DNA of 64,000 nucleotides, taken from assembly GCA_018873225.1 (NCBI GenBank), contig JAEILZ010000004.1, positions 4,216,001 to 4,280,000 on the forward strand, given 5' to 3'. The translations under genes and the position numbers were made by a program. This document shows, one piece after another, positions 11,573 through 21,620 of the stretch. The stretch is from [Phialemoniopsis] sp. UDSM-2020 (lineage: Eukaryota; Ascomycota; Sordariomycetes; Thyridiales; Thyridiaceae). The notes under the pieces were generated by a model that saw nothing but the letters and a program-made list of their open reading frames with translations, was not told the DNA's origin and searched no databases. The number at the start of each line of letters is the position of its first letter. Within the stretch, counting starts at the first letter, position 1.

Positions 11573-13246
11573 ATGGGCAGCATTCCACCGAAGCGTCCAA
11601 ACTTCCTGATCGTTGTTGCCGATGACCTAGGCTTCAGCGACATTCAGCCATATGGAGGAGAGATCCAAACACCGAATTTGACCCGTCTCGCGCGCGAGGG
11701 GCTCCGGATGACCGAGTTCCATACAGCACCGACATGTTCCCCTACGAGAGCCATGCTGATGTCCGGGACCGACAATCACATCGCAGGCATCGGCCAAATG
11801 GCAGAGCAGATGAAAGCAGATCCGAAGCAATACGAGGGCCGTCCGGGCTATGAAGGCTATTTGAACTTTCGAGTCGCAGCACTTCCAGAAATACTACAAG
11901 ATGCTGGATACTTGACTCTCATGGCTGGCAAATGGCACTTGGGGATGAAGAAGGAGTTGTCACCGTGGGCGCGTGGGTTCAAGCATTGCCTTTCATTCCT
12001 ACCCGGCGGCGGCAATCACTACAATTATGAACCGCAATTGGACGAAGGCTACAAGAAGATGCACATCCTCCACAGCGATGGCTTCTGGATGGAGCGTGAC
12101 ACATTCTTCGATCGTACCAAGGACCTCCCTGCCGATTTCTACTCGACCAAATACTTCACCGATAAGATGATCCAGTACCTCGACTAGCGCACACCCGAAG
12201 AGCAGATGCAGCCATTCTTCGCATACCTCGCGTTCACCGCGCCTCACTGGCCTCTCCAAGCACCCCCAGAAATCATCGCTAAGTACAAGGGGCTTTACGA
12301 TGACGGCCCAGACATGCTTCGACTCCGTCGTCTCGAGCAACTCCAAAAGTTGGGTCTTGTGCCAAAGGATATTGTTCCTGCGCCGGTATTTGCAGCAACG
12401 AAAGACTGGAGTGATATGCCGGAGAGCGAACGGGCAGAGCCTGCTCGGAAGATGGAAATATACGCAGCCATGGTTGATCAGATTGACGCTAATCTCGGCC
12501 GGCTCTTCGAGGTGCTCGAATCCACTGGCGAGCTAGACAATACCTTCATTGCTTTCATGTCCGATAACGGCGCAGAAGGTCTTTTGCTTGAGGCGGCTCC
12601 AATTTTGGGAGGAAGAGACCTTGAAGATGTGTTGGGTGCTTACTACGACAACTCATTGTCCAACATGGGGCGACCGAACTCTTACGTCTGGTATGGCCCG
12701 CGATGGGCTTCGGCAGCTACTGCTCCCAGTCGCGGCTACAAGGGCATGGTAACCGAAGGTGGCATTCGATGTCCCTGCATAGTTAGATACCCGCCCCTGG
12801 ATACGTCAAGTAGTGGGGGCATCTCCCACAACTTTGCAACCGTCATGGATATCGCTCCAACAGTTCTTGATCTTTCAGGGGTCCCTCATCCGGGCAAAAT
12901 GTTCCGGGGGAGACCTGTCGTACCCTTCCGAGGAAAGTCTTGGATGCCGTTTCTGTCTTCAAAGGCGGAACACATATACGACGCGGAGCTAGATTGCACT
13001 GGATGGGAACTGTTCAACCTACGTGCCATGCGCAGAGGAGACTTCAAAGCTGTCTTGATGAACCCACCAAAAGGGAATGGCAAGTGGCAGCTCTTCAACT
13101 TGCTCAAGGACCCCGGCGAGCTGGTGGATCTAGCAGAGCAAGAGCCGGAGATTCTAGTGCAACTATTACGAGAGTGGGACAAGTATTTCGCGGAGACTGG
13201 CATGTTTGAGTACGATCTCTCAAAGGGATCCATTGTCAATTACTGA
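11573..13246 (+). pseudogene. Type I sulfatase interrupted by one in-frame TAG
   Basis: One continuous frame from ATG 11573 to 13246 would encode a 557-codon sulfatase but is broken by TAG at 12185-12187 (codon 205). Family marks are intact on both sides: metal ligands in VADDLG, the formylglycine signature CSPTR with Cys55, KWHLG, FTAPHWP and the DNGAEG metal loop, and a normal C-terminal domain. No signal peptide is present, so an active enzyme would be cytosolic and act on imported sulfate esters. No intron could remove the stop. CAG to TAG is a CpA to TpA change, as RIP makes, but a single change could also be a strain allele, a sequencing error or a readthrough codon. The absence of other damage argues that the break is recent. 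Confidence 0.8.
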
Positions 13247-13438
13247 GAAATAAACAACGATGATTCCATATGAACCACGAATCCGAATCGAATCACGATG
13301 ATTCTTCATCTTTCTGGCTTGGACGTGATTTTGCCTGTTGGCGTTTCGAAAAGTCACCGACTCTGAAGAATCTAGATTTAGGTGACTGTTGCGAGGATTG
13401 TCCTTCGCGAGAGGCACAACTATCTGGTTCGATACTAT

Positions 13439-15977
13439 CTAGAATTCGAAGAATGTAGTCGGCTCATCAATCTCCATGCCAGCACCAAAGTCAAGATCGG
13501 TTAGTCCATTCAGCCACTCCATATTCTGTTGTTGAGTCCACATTGAGTCGAAAGGTTCTGGAATGTGATCATTGTCGACTTGCTGAGAGTTCTGTCCTTC
13601 ATGAGCGTTCTCCATCGGCGGGCCATAAGGAGCTTCTTGAAGGGTAGCCCCTACTGAAGTCTGTGTTGACCCCTCGGGCTCCGGATTCGTGCCTCTCTCT
13701 CTTTCAGCGTGACTGCGGGCCTGGTTCAGTGTTTCAATGCACTTTTCCGCCATCAAAACTCCTCTCCGCTGATAATCTTTGAGTATTTCTATGCACTTGA
13801 CTCGCGCTTCTTTTAGTGATCGTAGGTCATTTTCGGCCAGGTGGTCTCTCAAGAGTGGCACGTGAAGAATGATCTCGATTCCTATCCCGGCATTGTAGGT
13901 CACTACCAAAAAAGTCAGATGGGACGATCTAGAGGGCTACGTGACGCTTACAGAAAGTTGCGAACCATAATGGCGGTGTCCACGTGGTGCGCATATTGGC
14001 ATGCACGAGCATGATCAGTGCCTCGGCGTAAAAGGCACAAGACTCGACACAGCCATGAATAAAACGCTTCTGTAGTATTGTCAAAGGGGCAGGATCTTTC
14101 GTTGCAAAGTATACCAGCGGGCGCCGGAAAAGCATAAGTCGGATGTTCAAAACCCTGTCAGATGTTAGCATCATTCCACTTAGTTGCTGTTTTGTGATAT
14201 CAGGTCACTTGCCTATAGTGAAGCAAGACCGCTTGTCGAGCAAAGAAGGCATCGTCTCTTGGCGATGCTGATGATTCATATCGAAGATAGCGAGGGACCT
14301 CGTTGGCAAATCGTTCAATTTCGGCATCAAACCTATGGATTTCAGCGTGGTTGAGTTGGTTTTGGACAGATCCCGCGTCATCTGTATTGTTATAGAAAGC
14401 TCTTGAGACGGAGTTCAAGCATTAGTAACTCCAGATTTCCAAAGCATTCGATTGAGAAAGGGAGGAGGAGGAAATGGACATACTTCAGAATGCCGATATA
14501 GAGCTCCATTGATTTTACTGCGTGGACAAAGTAACCGACCCTTGGCGGTGTGTGTTTTGGCTGTTGCCCATCTATGCCTCCAGTCTCTTGATTCAAATAC
14601 TCGTCATCTATCTCTGCAGGAGCAGCGGATTCAATGATTTTCGAGAGCATCAGAGGTCGTCCGAATGTCATACTCTGGGTTCTAAAATCATTCAGCTCAA
14701 GTGATAGGACGGGATTCTTACGGTGCGGGGGATGCAAACCTGTCTAGCAGCACGCAGCACCACCATGCCCTCCTTCGTTCTTCCTTCTGTGCTTGCGTTC
14801 CTGGTTGTTCGACTTGATCGAGACCCATTCCCAGCGCCATTCGCATAGCCAAACCGGCAACGATCCAGCACCGGTTGGAGAAACCTTGGTACTGGTATAC
14901 ACGAGCGAGAAGAAGTAATGCCTGGAGTCTTCTGAAGGAAGGTATCGTCATGACTTCAAGTGGCAATGATTTGGTGGCTTTTTGGAAATAGATATTTGAT
15001 GTCGAAGCTGGAATCTTCGCTCCCGTCTGGATCATCAGCTCGTGACTCAGGGCCAGCACAAGGTAGAATATCAAGTTGTAGAGAGGCTTTGGCTGGATAG
15101 ATTCGTCGTTTTTCTTGGTTGAGGGCTCTTGGGACTGTGCCGTCAACTCCACCGGTTGCCACAGGCGTTTATATTTAAACTCCCCGTGTCAGTACATACA
15201 CTGTTCAAGTCCGGGAGTCCGGCGTCACACTCACTGCGTCAGAAAGACCGGTTTGAGGAACACGGGGAACTCTGGGTTGCCGTAATTGAAATACACCTCC
15301 AATAGTTCATCGGCTACACGGCGTGGTGGCAGCCAAAGCTCTTCCTCGGGCAGATCGACGCCAGCACTCCGGCCATGGTCAGCAAACCAAGAGGTCATCT
15401 TCGAGAGCCGACGTCCTTGCGGTGTAGATACGGTGGCATTGGTGCCTTTCAGAGATTTATATGCTTCTTCCATGAATCCGACAACGCTCGAGTTTCCCAG
15501 ATAGGGAGAGTCATCGGAGTCATCATGGTTGACAGGTAGGCGTGATTGGCTTTCGGGACGATCGCCATCATCTTGCCTTGGAACCGAGGCTTGAAGTTGA
15601 GTGTCAAGACTTGATGCGTCCACTTCCGTAGAACCTTCTTGTGGACGCCGATCACCTGGAGACTTGGCAGTTTCGAGGCTCTTCACTCGCTTCTCAAGCT
15701 CGATGAGGTAGGTGCTGTCGTGTCTGGCGGCGGTTAGCACAGAATCAAGTAGAAAGGTGGAGGCACATCGTAAATACTTGGGCGGTAAGACATTGGTATT
15801 TGTAGCATACACGCATCGTCCAGGTGGGATGCACCGGCGCGTACAGGAGTCACAGAGCGGGCGAGCACCATTACACCTTATTTTACTGTGGCGACATTCC
15901 TCACATGCGAGCTTAACTTTCGCTCGCTTTCGAGGTCTGGAGTATTGTCCACTGCCAGGAGATGAGGTTGAGTCCAT
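13439..15977 (-). CDS. Zn(II)2Cys6 transcription factor with fungal-specific TF domain
   Basis: The gene starts at ATG 15977. The binuclear zinc cluster CEECRHSKIRC...CDSC...C sits near residues 25-55, followed after an intron (GTATTT...CCAG) by the linker coiled coil YLIELEKRVKSLE. The middle homology region includes LLLLARVYQYQGFSNRCW and RRAWWCCVLLDR. Downstream exons join cleanly, one of them over a GC-AG intron at 14155-14212. At the second intron (donor GTGAGT, minus strand, near 15237) exon phases disagree: the donor leaves phase 2 while the next exon (FKYKRLWQPVE frame) needs phase 0. One missing G at CAG/GTGAGT would explain it; otherwise a weak upstream donor GTCTTT could restore frame. 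The gene is convergent with the sulfatase and may regulate it. Confidence 0.75.
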
Positions 15978-17235
15978 AGTTATGACAAAAAGGATGAATT
16001 GTCCAAAACTTTCGGCGATTGGTCATTTGTTACGATTTTGGTTTGGACCGCCGTCAAGCTCGTGGACGGTTCTCTGGGCATGAGATGGCATCGTCAAAAC
16101 AAGAGCCATCATCACGTGATTGTTCGGGATGACTAAGACATCATGGACTGAAGTTGCCAAGAAACCTCGCTGAAATCCGGGGGAACATCCTAGGTGAGAT
16201 GTGTCATTTGTTGAAATATGACGCATGTGCTCGTTTGTTGTTCTCTGTCTCTTCTAGGAGGTTGAAACCAACATTGATCAAGGTGGTTTCATTGCAGAGT
16301 TCTCATACTGCTGTTGTCTTTCTAACCTGCCAATCTTCCTCACGATTTGCACGTCTTCTCGCACCGACTACAGGGTTTAATTCCTCTACGTCCTCCCTTT
16401 TAATTTTCTTTGTTTTATCTCGACATCATCGCCCATGCGTGACTTCATTTTCTGGTAGCACTGAACGTGCTTCTCCTGCAGGCAGCATAGCCGCAAAGCC
16501 GCCCTTCCGTAAGGAACAACATTGAAATCCAAACACCCAGTCTTGCTATTTTTATTTGCGTGCTCACTGGTCTCTTGACTTTCAGCCCTACTGCTCCACA
16601 AGTACCGGGCGGTTCCGGGCGGCCGCAGATGTGCGGTGTGCATGTCCCGGTATCCTCGTATTCGCCAAGAGATGAAAGCCGGGGAAATACTAATTGGATT
16701 CGGGTTTGAACCTATCGCTGGTCTACATTCAAAGCTTGGTCCATGATGATGACAGCAGCTGTGGGGATGGCGCGCCATCAATCCTCTTTCTAGTATGCCA
16801 GTTTCACGGCTGCGGCTTACTCCCAGAGCTAGCTTTCAGCGGCGAACGTTGAAAAATTAATTTACAAAAGCCTCAGCCACCAGTCAGCGCTATCAACGGC
16901 GAGATCATGGATCATTTAGAGTGCCAATAGCAGCTTGCGAGTTATATTAGACCAAATGAAAGTGCGGCAATGTGGGTAGCTTCGTTGAGAAGTAGCCTAA
17001 CAATAGCACTGTCGTGCGGATCTTCATCGTCAGGATGAAGTGGCTTACATGCTAGAAGTGGAAACTTTTCGAGTCAGACTGCGCAACACTATGCATCGAG
17101 AAATTTATAAAAGAGCTGGTGAAATGCACCTCTCCGAACCTCTTCTTGATCAACGATCAACTAGATCAACAGCAACAACCCGCGTCCTCTGCACCAGCAT
17201 TTAGTTTTACCAATCACCACAATCTAGAGTTCAAC
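15978..17235. other. Intergenic, promoter side of the small secreted protein
   Basis: About 1.26 kb between divergent genes. Apart from the TATA box at 17106 I see no gene, RNA or repeat. Open frames here lack family features. Confidence 0.5.
17106..17112 (+). promoter_or_regulatory. TATA box of small secreted protein gene
   Basis: TATAAAA, 130 bases before the ATG at 17236. Confidence 0.5.
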
Positions 17236-17630
17236 ATGCGCGTCAACAGCATCATTGCATCCTTCGTCGTCGCCCTCGCGGTCGGCGCCGATGCCGGCAA
17301 GGTGACACTCACCGGGTGGTCTGAGGTGGGCTGCAAAGGTAACTCGGCCACGAGGAGCGAGAACGTTGATTCTAGCCCGGGCCACCACACCAACGAGTGC
17401 AAGAACGTGCACTCTGGTGCCAAGAGCATCAAGATGAAGGCCATTCCTAGCGGCTGCACGGGTATGTGGTCAACAATAGCCACAGCGTTGGCAGACACAG
17501 TGACTGACTGAAGTTCTCTGCAGCCACAATTTACTCCGATGGGTGTAACAAAAACAAGAAGGCCGCTCGCGTCGGCAAGTGCGTTGGACTTGGTGGCAAG
17601 GAGATCCGAGGGATTAGCATTGATTGTTAG
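17236..17630 (+). CDS. Small secreted cysteine-rich protein, effector candidate
   Basis: Two exons (17236-17461, 17524-17630) with a GT-AG intron containing a CTGAC branch site encode 110 residues. A signal peptide of about 20 residues (MRVNSIIASFVVALAVGADA) precedes a basic mature domain of about 90 residues with six cysteines, in the contexts VGCKG, NECKN, SGCTA, DGCNK, GKCVG and a terminal DC. This suggests three disulfides. I do not recognise a named family. Size, secretion and cysteine content are typical of apoplastic effectors or antimicrobial-like peptides of plant-associated fungi, but none of these roles is shown. The gene has its own TATA box and a 5' untranslated region of about 100 bases. 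Confidence 0.75.
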
Positions 17631-17931
17631 ATGGTAATACGCCATACAGAGAAGATGGAGGCTTTGCTCAGAGTCGCATCAACTAGTCACTCGTTCTCAA
17701 GTCTAATATGAACTACGGATTTTGTCGTCAGCGGCCTCCTCTCTCGTGAGTGCACCGAGGCCGCAGCACCATCGCCTATGTAACACCCCGCCATGATGAG
17801 CCGTGATTGAAAATTACCTAGTCCTGCTCGTTTATCATCCGCAGCGCAAGCAAAGGCGCAGCAGGCTAGTTCGCTCGACATGTCCATGGATACCACACTA
17901 GTTGTTCCATTCTCATGGACCTCTTGCTGAC
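17631..17931. other. Intergenic, convergent 3' ends
   Basis: About 300 bases between convergent genes. Nothing else is recognised. Confidence 0.5.
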
Positions 17932-18429
17932 TCAACAAATGAACTGACTGTTTCGAGCAGCCCTGAGCCTGTGAAGCTGACGGATCTCCTCCTCAAGCTC
18001 TGGCACGGGCCCATCCACAGGGACGTTTGTGGCGATGTCGTTGATGGGACGGAGATTGACTGCCAATTGTTTGGCACCAAATTCAGCCCTCCACTTCACG
18101 TACTGCTTCGCAGACGCAATGTACACAATCCTTCCGAGACCCGAGGTTCCGTGAACGGCAGCACACATTGGACAGTGTTCGCCAGAGGTATATACGGTGG
18201 CTGCAGCACGCTCTTCTGGGGATAGATTCTTGGCAGCCCAGATGGCTAGTGTGAACTCGGGATGTAGACTGAGGTCTCCACCGGACGTGACCCGGTTGCG
18301 GTCTTCCTTGACGATCTTGCCACTGTTGTTCACGAGAACTGACCCGAAAGGAGCATCCCCTGCGTCCAGTGCTTCACGAGCCAGCTCTAGGCATCGACGC
18401 AGATAAGTAAACTCCGATTGCGCAACCAT
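17932..18429 (-). CDS. Nucleoside/guanine deaminase family protein (CDA fold)
   Basis: A single exon encodes 165 residues, a usual length for guanine deaminase/TadA-like enzymes. The zinc-binding motifs of the cytidine deaminase superfamily are present: H-P-E near residue 56 (the HxE motif with the proton-shuttling Glu) and CPMC near residue 87 (the P-C-x-x-C type pair). The substrate loop DAPFGSVLV is typical. Proline inside HPE replaces the more common alanine. The likely reaction is hydrolytic deamination of a purine or related base in the cytosol. An exact substrate cannot be given. No operon-like partner is adjacent. Confidence 0.85.
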   Translation of the reverse strand: MVAQSEFTYLRRCLELAREALDAGDAPFGSVLVNNSGKIVKEDRNRVTSGGDLSLHPEFTLAIWAAKNLSPEERAAATVYTSGEHCPMCAAVHGTSGLGRIVYIASAKQYVKWRAEFGAKQLAVNLRPINDIATNVPVDGPVPELEEEIRQLHRLRAARNSQFIC

Positions 18430-19104
18430 CGTGATGTATCTATCGAGTGTCTAAACGAGTAGATTCGAGACGAAAGTAAGACTGGCTGGCCTTCCTGGAG
18501 AATGCAAAGGGTGCTGGTAGGAATGATTAGACTTCCCCCAATTGGTGATCAAAGAGTTGAAACTGGGATGAGGAGATGAGATCAAAAATCAATCTGGACA
18601 CAGTTCCCGGTATTATGTAAAGCCGAGCCCACTAGTGCTGTGATGTGGCCGTCGTGCATATCTTTACGTCTGGTCTACTTGATTGATTGGCCACCCGCAT
18701 TTCCACCTAAACTCTATGCACGCTGTAGAGCAAGACTCGGGCTGTCCACATTGAGATAAATGTTTACAGCCTGGGTGGAATTCGAGATGTGAAGTCGCCT
18801 GAAATACCATAGTAGAATTGTCACGCTTATTAGGACACAATCAGCTGGTATCAACTTCGTTCACTTGAGTATATTGATTATCTGAGCTCCGATAGAAATA
18901 TCAAAACTTGTTTGCCAATATGTCCCCGAAAGGACATCATTCTGTGTGGAAGCCATTTTACTAATCTGACATGTTTGCAACGAACTCTGCTTCACTCATC
19001 ACGACTAAGGAGACAGTACTGTGCTGATCGTCAGGTTGATGGAATCGCATCATGCAGGGTTCCCAAAGATGCCACAATGGACATTAGACTTTGAGTATTG
19101 TCCA
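18430..19104. other. Intergenic, promoter of the deaminase
   Basis: About 675 bases with no recognised gene. Faint upstream remains of the transporter relic may extend into its right end, but I cannot show homology there. Confidence 0.4.
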
Positions 19105-19690
19105 CCATGCAGGACTTTAACCTCTCGGCCACCCTCTTCGACAACTTCTTTTCCACCTCGTCGACAACTTCTTTCCCACCTCGTCGAAACCCTGGGCTTC
19201 AAGACGAGAATCTTGGCATGGACTCTTGGTATTGACTTGTCCTTCCACCGTGATCAGCCCGCTGCCCTGCCTCGTCGCTGGATACACCTCGGACATTATG
19301 AGCAAGCGGATCTAGCACATCACAGCCGACATGTTCCTCGCCGTTATCGGCTTCCTTATTTCTGCCGCCACGCTTGACACGGCGGCCCGATATGGGGCGA
19401 CGTTTAGGTACACCACTGGTGCGCACACTGGGAACAGCATGATTCTGTCCTGGGTTGGCACCACCGTGGCGCAGACAAAGAGAAGAGGGCGAGTGATACG
19501 CGCTGGTCAACATCTTTGCCAACTCGATTTAGGTCTACACCACGTATCTCTGACCAAATAGTGATGGCCCTCGATACATCATTGGTTTTCTTTCGAAAGC
19601 CGCCTTCGACTTGACTTGTGTCGCCTCAGCTTGGCTGATGAGGATGATCTTGACGCGAAAGAACCGTCAGATCAGGCGCTCTACGGACGA
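19105..19690 (+). pseudogene. Relic of a Dal5-family MFS transporter with RIP-like stops
   Basis: Read with frame changes, this segment shows C-terminal-half MFS sequence: LVETLGFKTR, CLVAGYTSDIMSKR, MFLAVIGFLISAATLDTAARY, NSMILSWVG, VNIFANSI, NSDGPRYIIGF. Three stops occupy positions where the family has Trp: TAG 19313-19315, TAG 19530-19532 and TGA 19551-19553. TGG to TAG is CpA to TpA on the other strand, the preferred RIP change; TGG to TGA is also G to A. A 23-base tandem duplication (19142-19187) breaks frame near the start, and another shift lies after AQTK near 19480. No N-terminal half is recognised, so this is a truncated dead copy. It belongs to the same broad family as the permease at 9.3-11 kb but is a different subfamily. 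Confidence 0.75.
19142..19187. repeat. 23-base tandem duplication inside the relic
   Basis: Two adjacent 23-base copies (19142-19164, 19165-19187) differ by one base. Because 23 is not a multiple of three, the duplication shifts the reading frame of the transporter relic. Confidence 0.85.
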
Positions 19691-21620
19691 TAGCCTGATG
19701 CTATATTCGTATTAGTCTGACGATCGCATGCTGTACCTTGACCCGGTCCCCCAAGTGGTGCCCAGGCGGTGACTATTATGTAGTCGTATCGGAAGACGTG
19801 TAGCTTAGAAGATTTCTCCTTTAGCATTCGAGTGAAATTGAAATGCGAAGAACCTTCAAAGTACACTCATGACGAGGTAAATAATTGCCAAGGATTATAT
19901 CTTGTAAATAAACTAGACAAGACTGGCTTTCGGATACCGAGATCCGGTCTCTCCCGGGGCTTGTTCACGACAATCGAGGCTGGAATGTCACAGACCTTGA
20001 CTACCCTTCAAGCCGGGGGTCTTCAATAGATTTTACTTCAATATGCGACTCAAGACGGCTATAGCAATTCGAAATAGCTACAGGCATCTCACTGTAGACC
20101 TGGGTCCGCGTGCCTTCTCTCATGCCGCCAACAATGATGAAGGCAAGTGTCCCAGGTCGTCCCGGAGTCGCACAACCTTGTTGATGAATTGACGAGAGTC
20201 GAGCCGGTCAGAACATGCCAAGAGGCCAAGGGATGGGGCGGACGGAAGATGCAATATTGTGCCTTAAGCAATGACATGATGTCGCGCTTCTAATGCACTA
20301 CATTCTTTCAGGAAACGCGCCTGGGAGGATTTGGGTGCGCCGGACAGCGAACGTAATTCTCGATTCCGACAAGCCGAGACAACGAATGGTGATGTTTGGG
20401 GTGTACGCAGGTTGTAGGTTGAAAGTTCGATCCCCCTGTCAGGTATTGAGTGGTGGGTGGGGGGCTAACCCACTGCCCAATTCCATACAGGTCAGTACCT
20501 CGTAGGGATGTGTTATTTAACGCCTCTGTAATCAAGCAAGGCTTGCAAGGTTCTTCGGGTTCTCGCTGTTAGCGCAAAATGTGGCTCGGTGTGTGGTAGA
20601 TTCGGCACATCGGGGTGGAAACTATTTACAAAATTATGGTCCGTCTGGGGAGCTAGAAAACGTGGGTGGTTCGGGCCAAGCCCGCCTCATCAGCCGGACG
20701 CCCAAAGCTTCATTCATTCTCCTGCTTGGCATCTTGAGAGACTGCCTCTGCCCTGAGCGAAAGGTTTGCTTTCTGATTAGGGATGCAGTCTGCGCAGAAT
20801 AGTTTCTGAGCCCGGGATGTGTCGATCTGCAGGCAGCTGGGATGTCCATCAGCATAACCAATATTGAAGACTAGGGCTTAGTCGTCTGAAGTGCCGAGCA
20901 CCATGTCTTCGACACTATTAATTGAGCAATGTCTCGAGCGCTCTTTAGTCGTTAGGATAATCACAAGGATGGCTGCATCACAAGATCCAGCCTACCCTTG
21001 GCCACCAGGACCTAATGATCCCTCAAGCCCAATTAAGATGTGGGCCGTGACTCAGTCCATCATCTCGGAAGCAGGTAAGAATACGCTCTGATATGTCCAT
21101 TGATGGCTTGGTCTTACCTAGCGACAGCTTTGACCGCAGGAGACCTGTTCCCCAAGGTCTGAAGGGTGCGGAGTGTGGAGATAGCTTGAGTTCCTGGCCA
21201 GACCCGGCGTTCTTAGTGGAGAGCGATGGACCGATGCGCGGGGACATACGGGGATGATAACTGGAACCCCGTGGATGGCTGTCGGGCGGCTATCGGTCAG
21301 ATTTTCCCATGGGGTACGAAGTCCTCGCAAACAGATTTTGCAGACCACAACACGAAGTGATGCTAAGAGCATACAAAACAAGGCGAACGATCAGCATTAC
21401 AGAGAGTCATGGGTCACTGGAGTTGGAAGATTTATTTAAACACGATCCATCCAAGTCCTTGTCCCCTACACGACCTGCAGTCAAGGTATCGCATCACCGA
21501 GTTTGAGTGTCTTGCATGATTCGCGACCCTTCGGACTCTACGAGCCGCTACCCCAATTGACAACTAAAAGACGAGTCTTCGACCGCGGTATCATCGACCT
21601 CATCGACGACCACCGCCAAG
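19691..21620. other. Long intergenic stretch, no gene recognised
   Basis: About 1.9 kb without a supportable gene. A short frame starting near 20969 (MAASQDPAYPWPPG) ends at a GTAAGA that could be a splice donor, but no second exon with family features follows. The right end is the promoter of the sugar transporter. Confidence 0.45.

Noticed and set aside
11999..12346. Readthrough signal after the sulfatase stop
   Set aside because: The bases following TAG (CGC) do not match the known strong contexts (CARYYA after UAG, or CUA after UGA), so readthrough is not assumed.
16386..16781. 131-residue minus-strand frame in the 16-17 kb gap
   Set aside because: Composition is irregular, rich in R, S, H and P, with no motif, typical of a chance frame.
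20425..20433. T-loop-like GTTCGATCC suggesting a tRNA
   Set aside because: The flanking bases do not form a T stem and no acceptor or anticodon stem could be placed around it.
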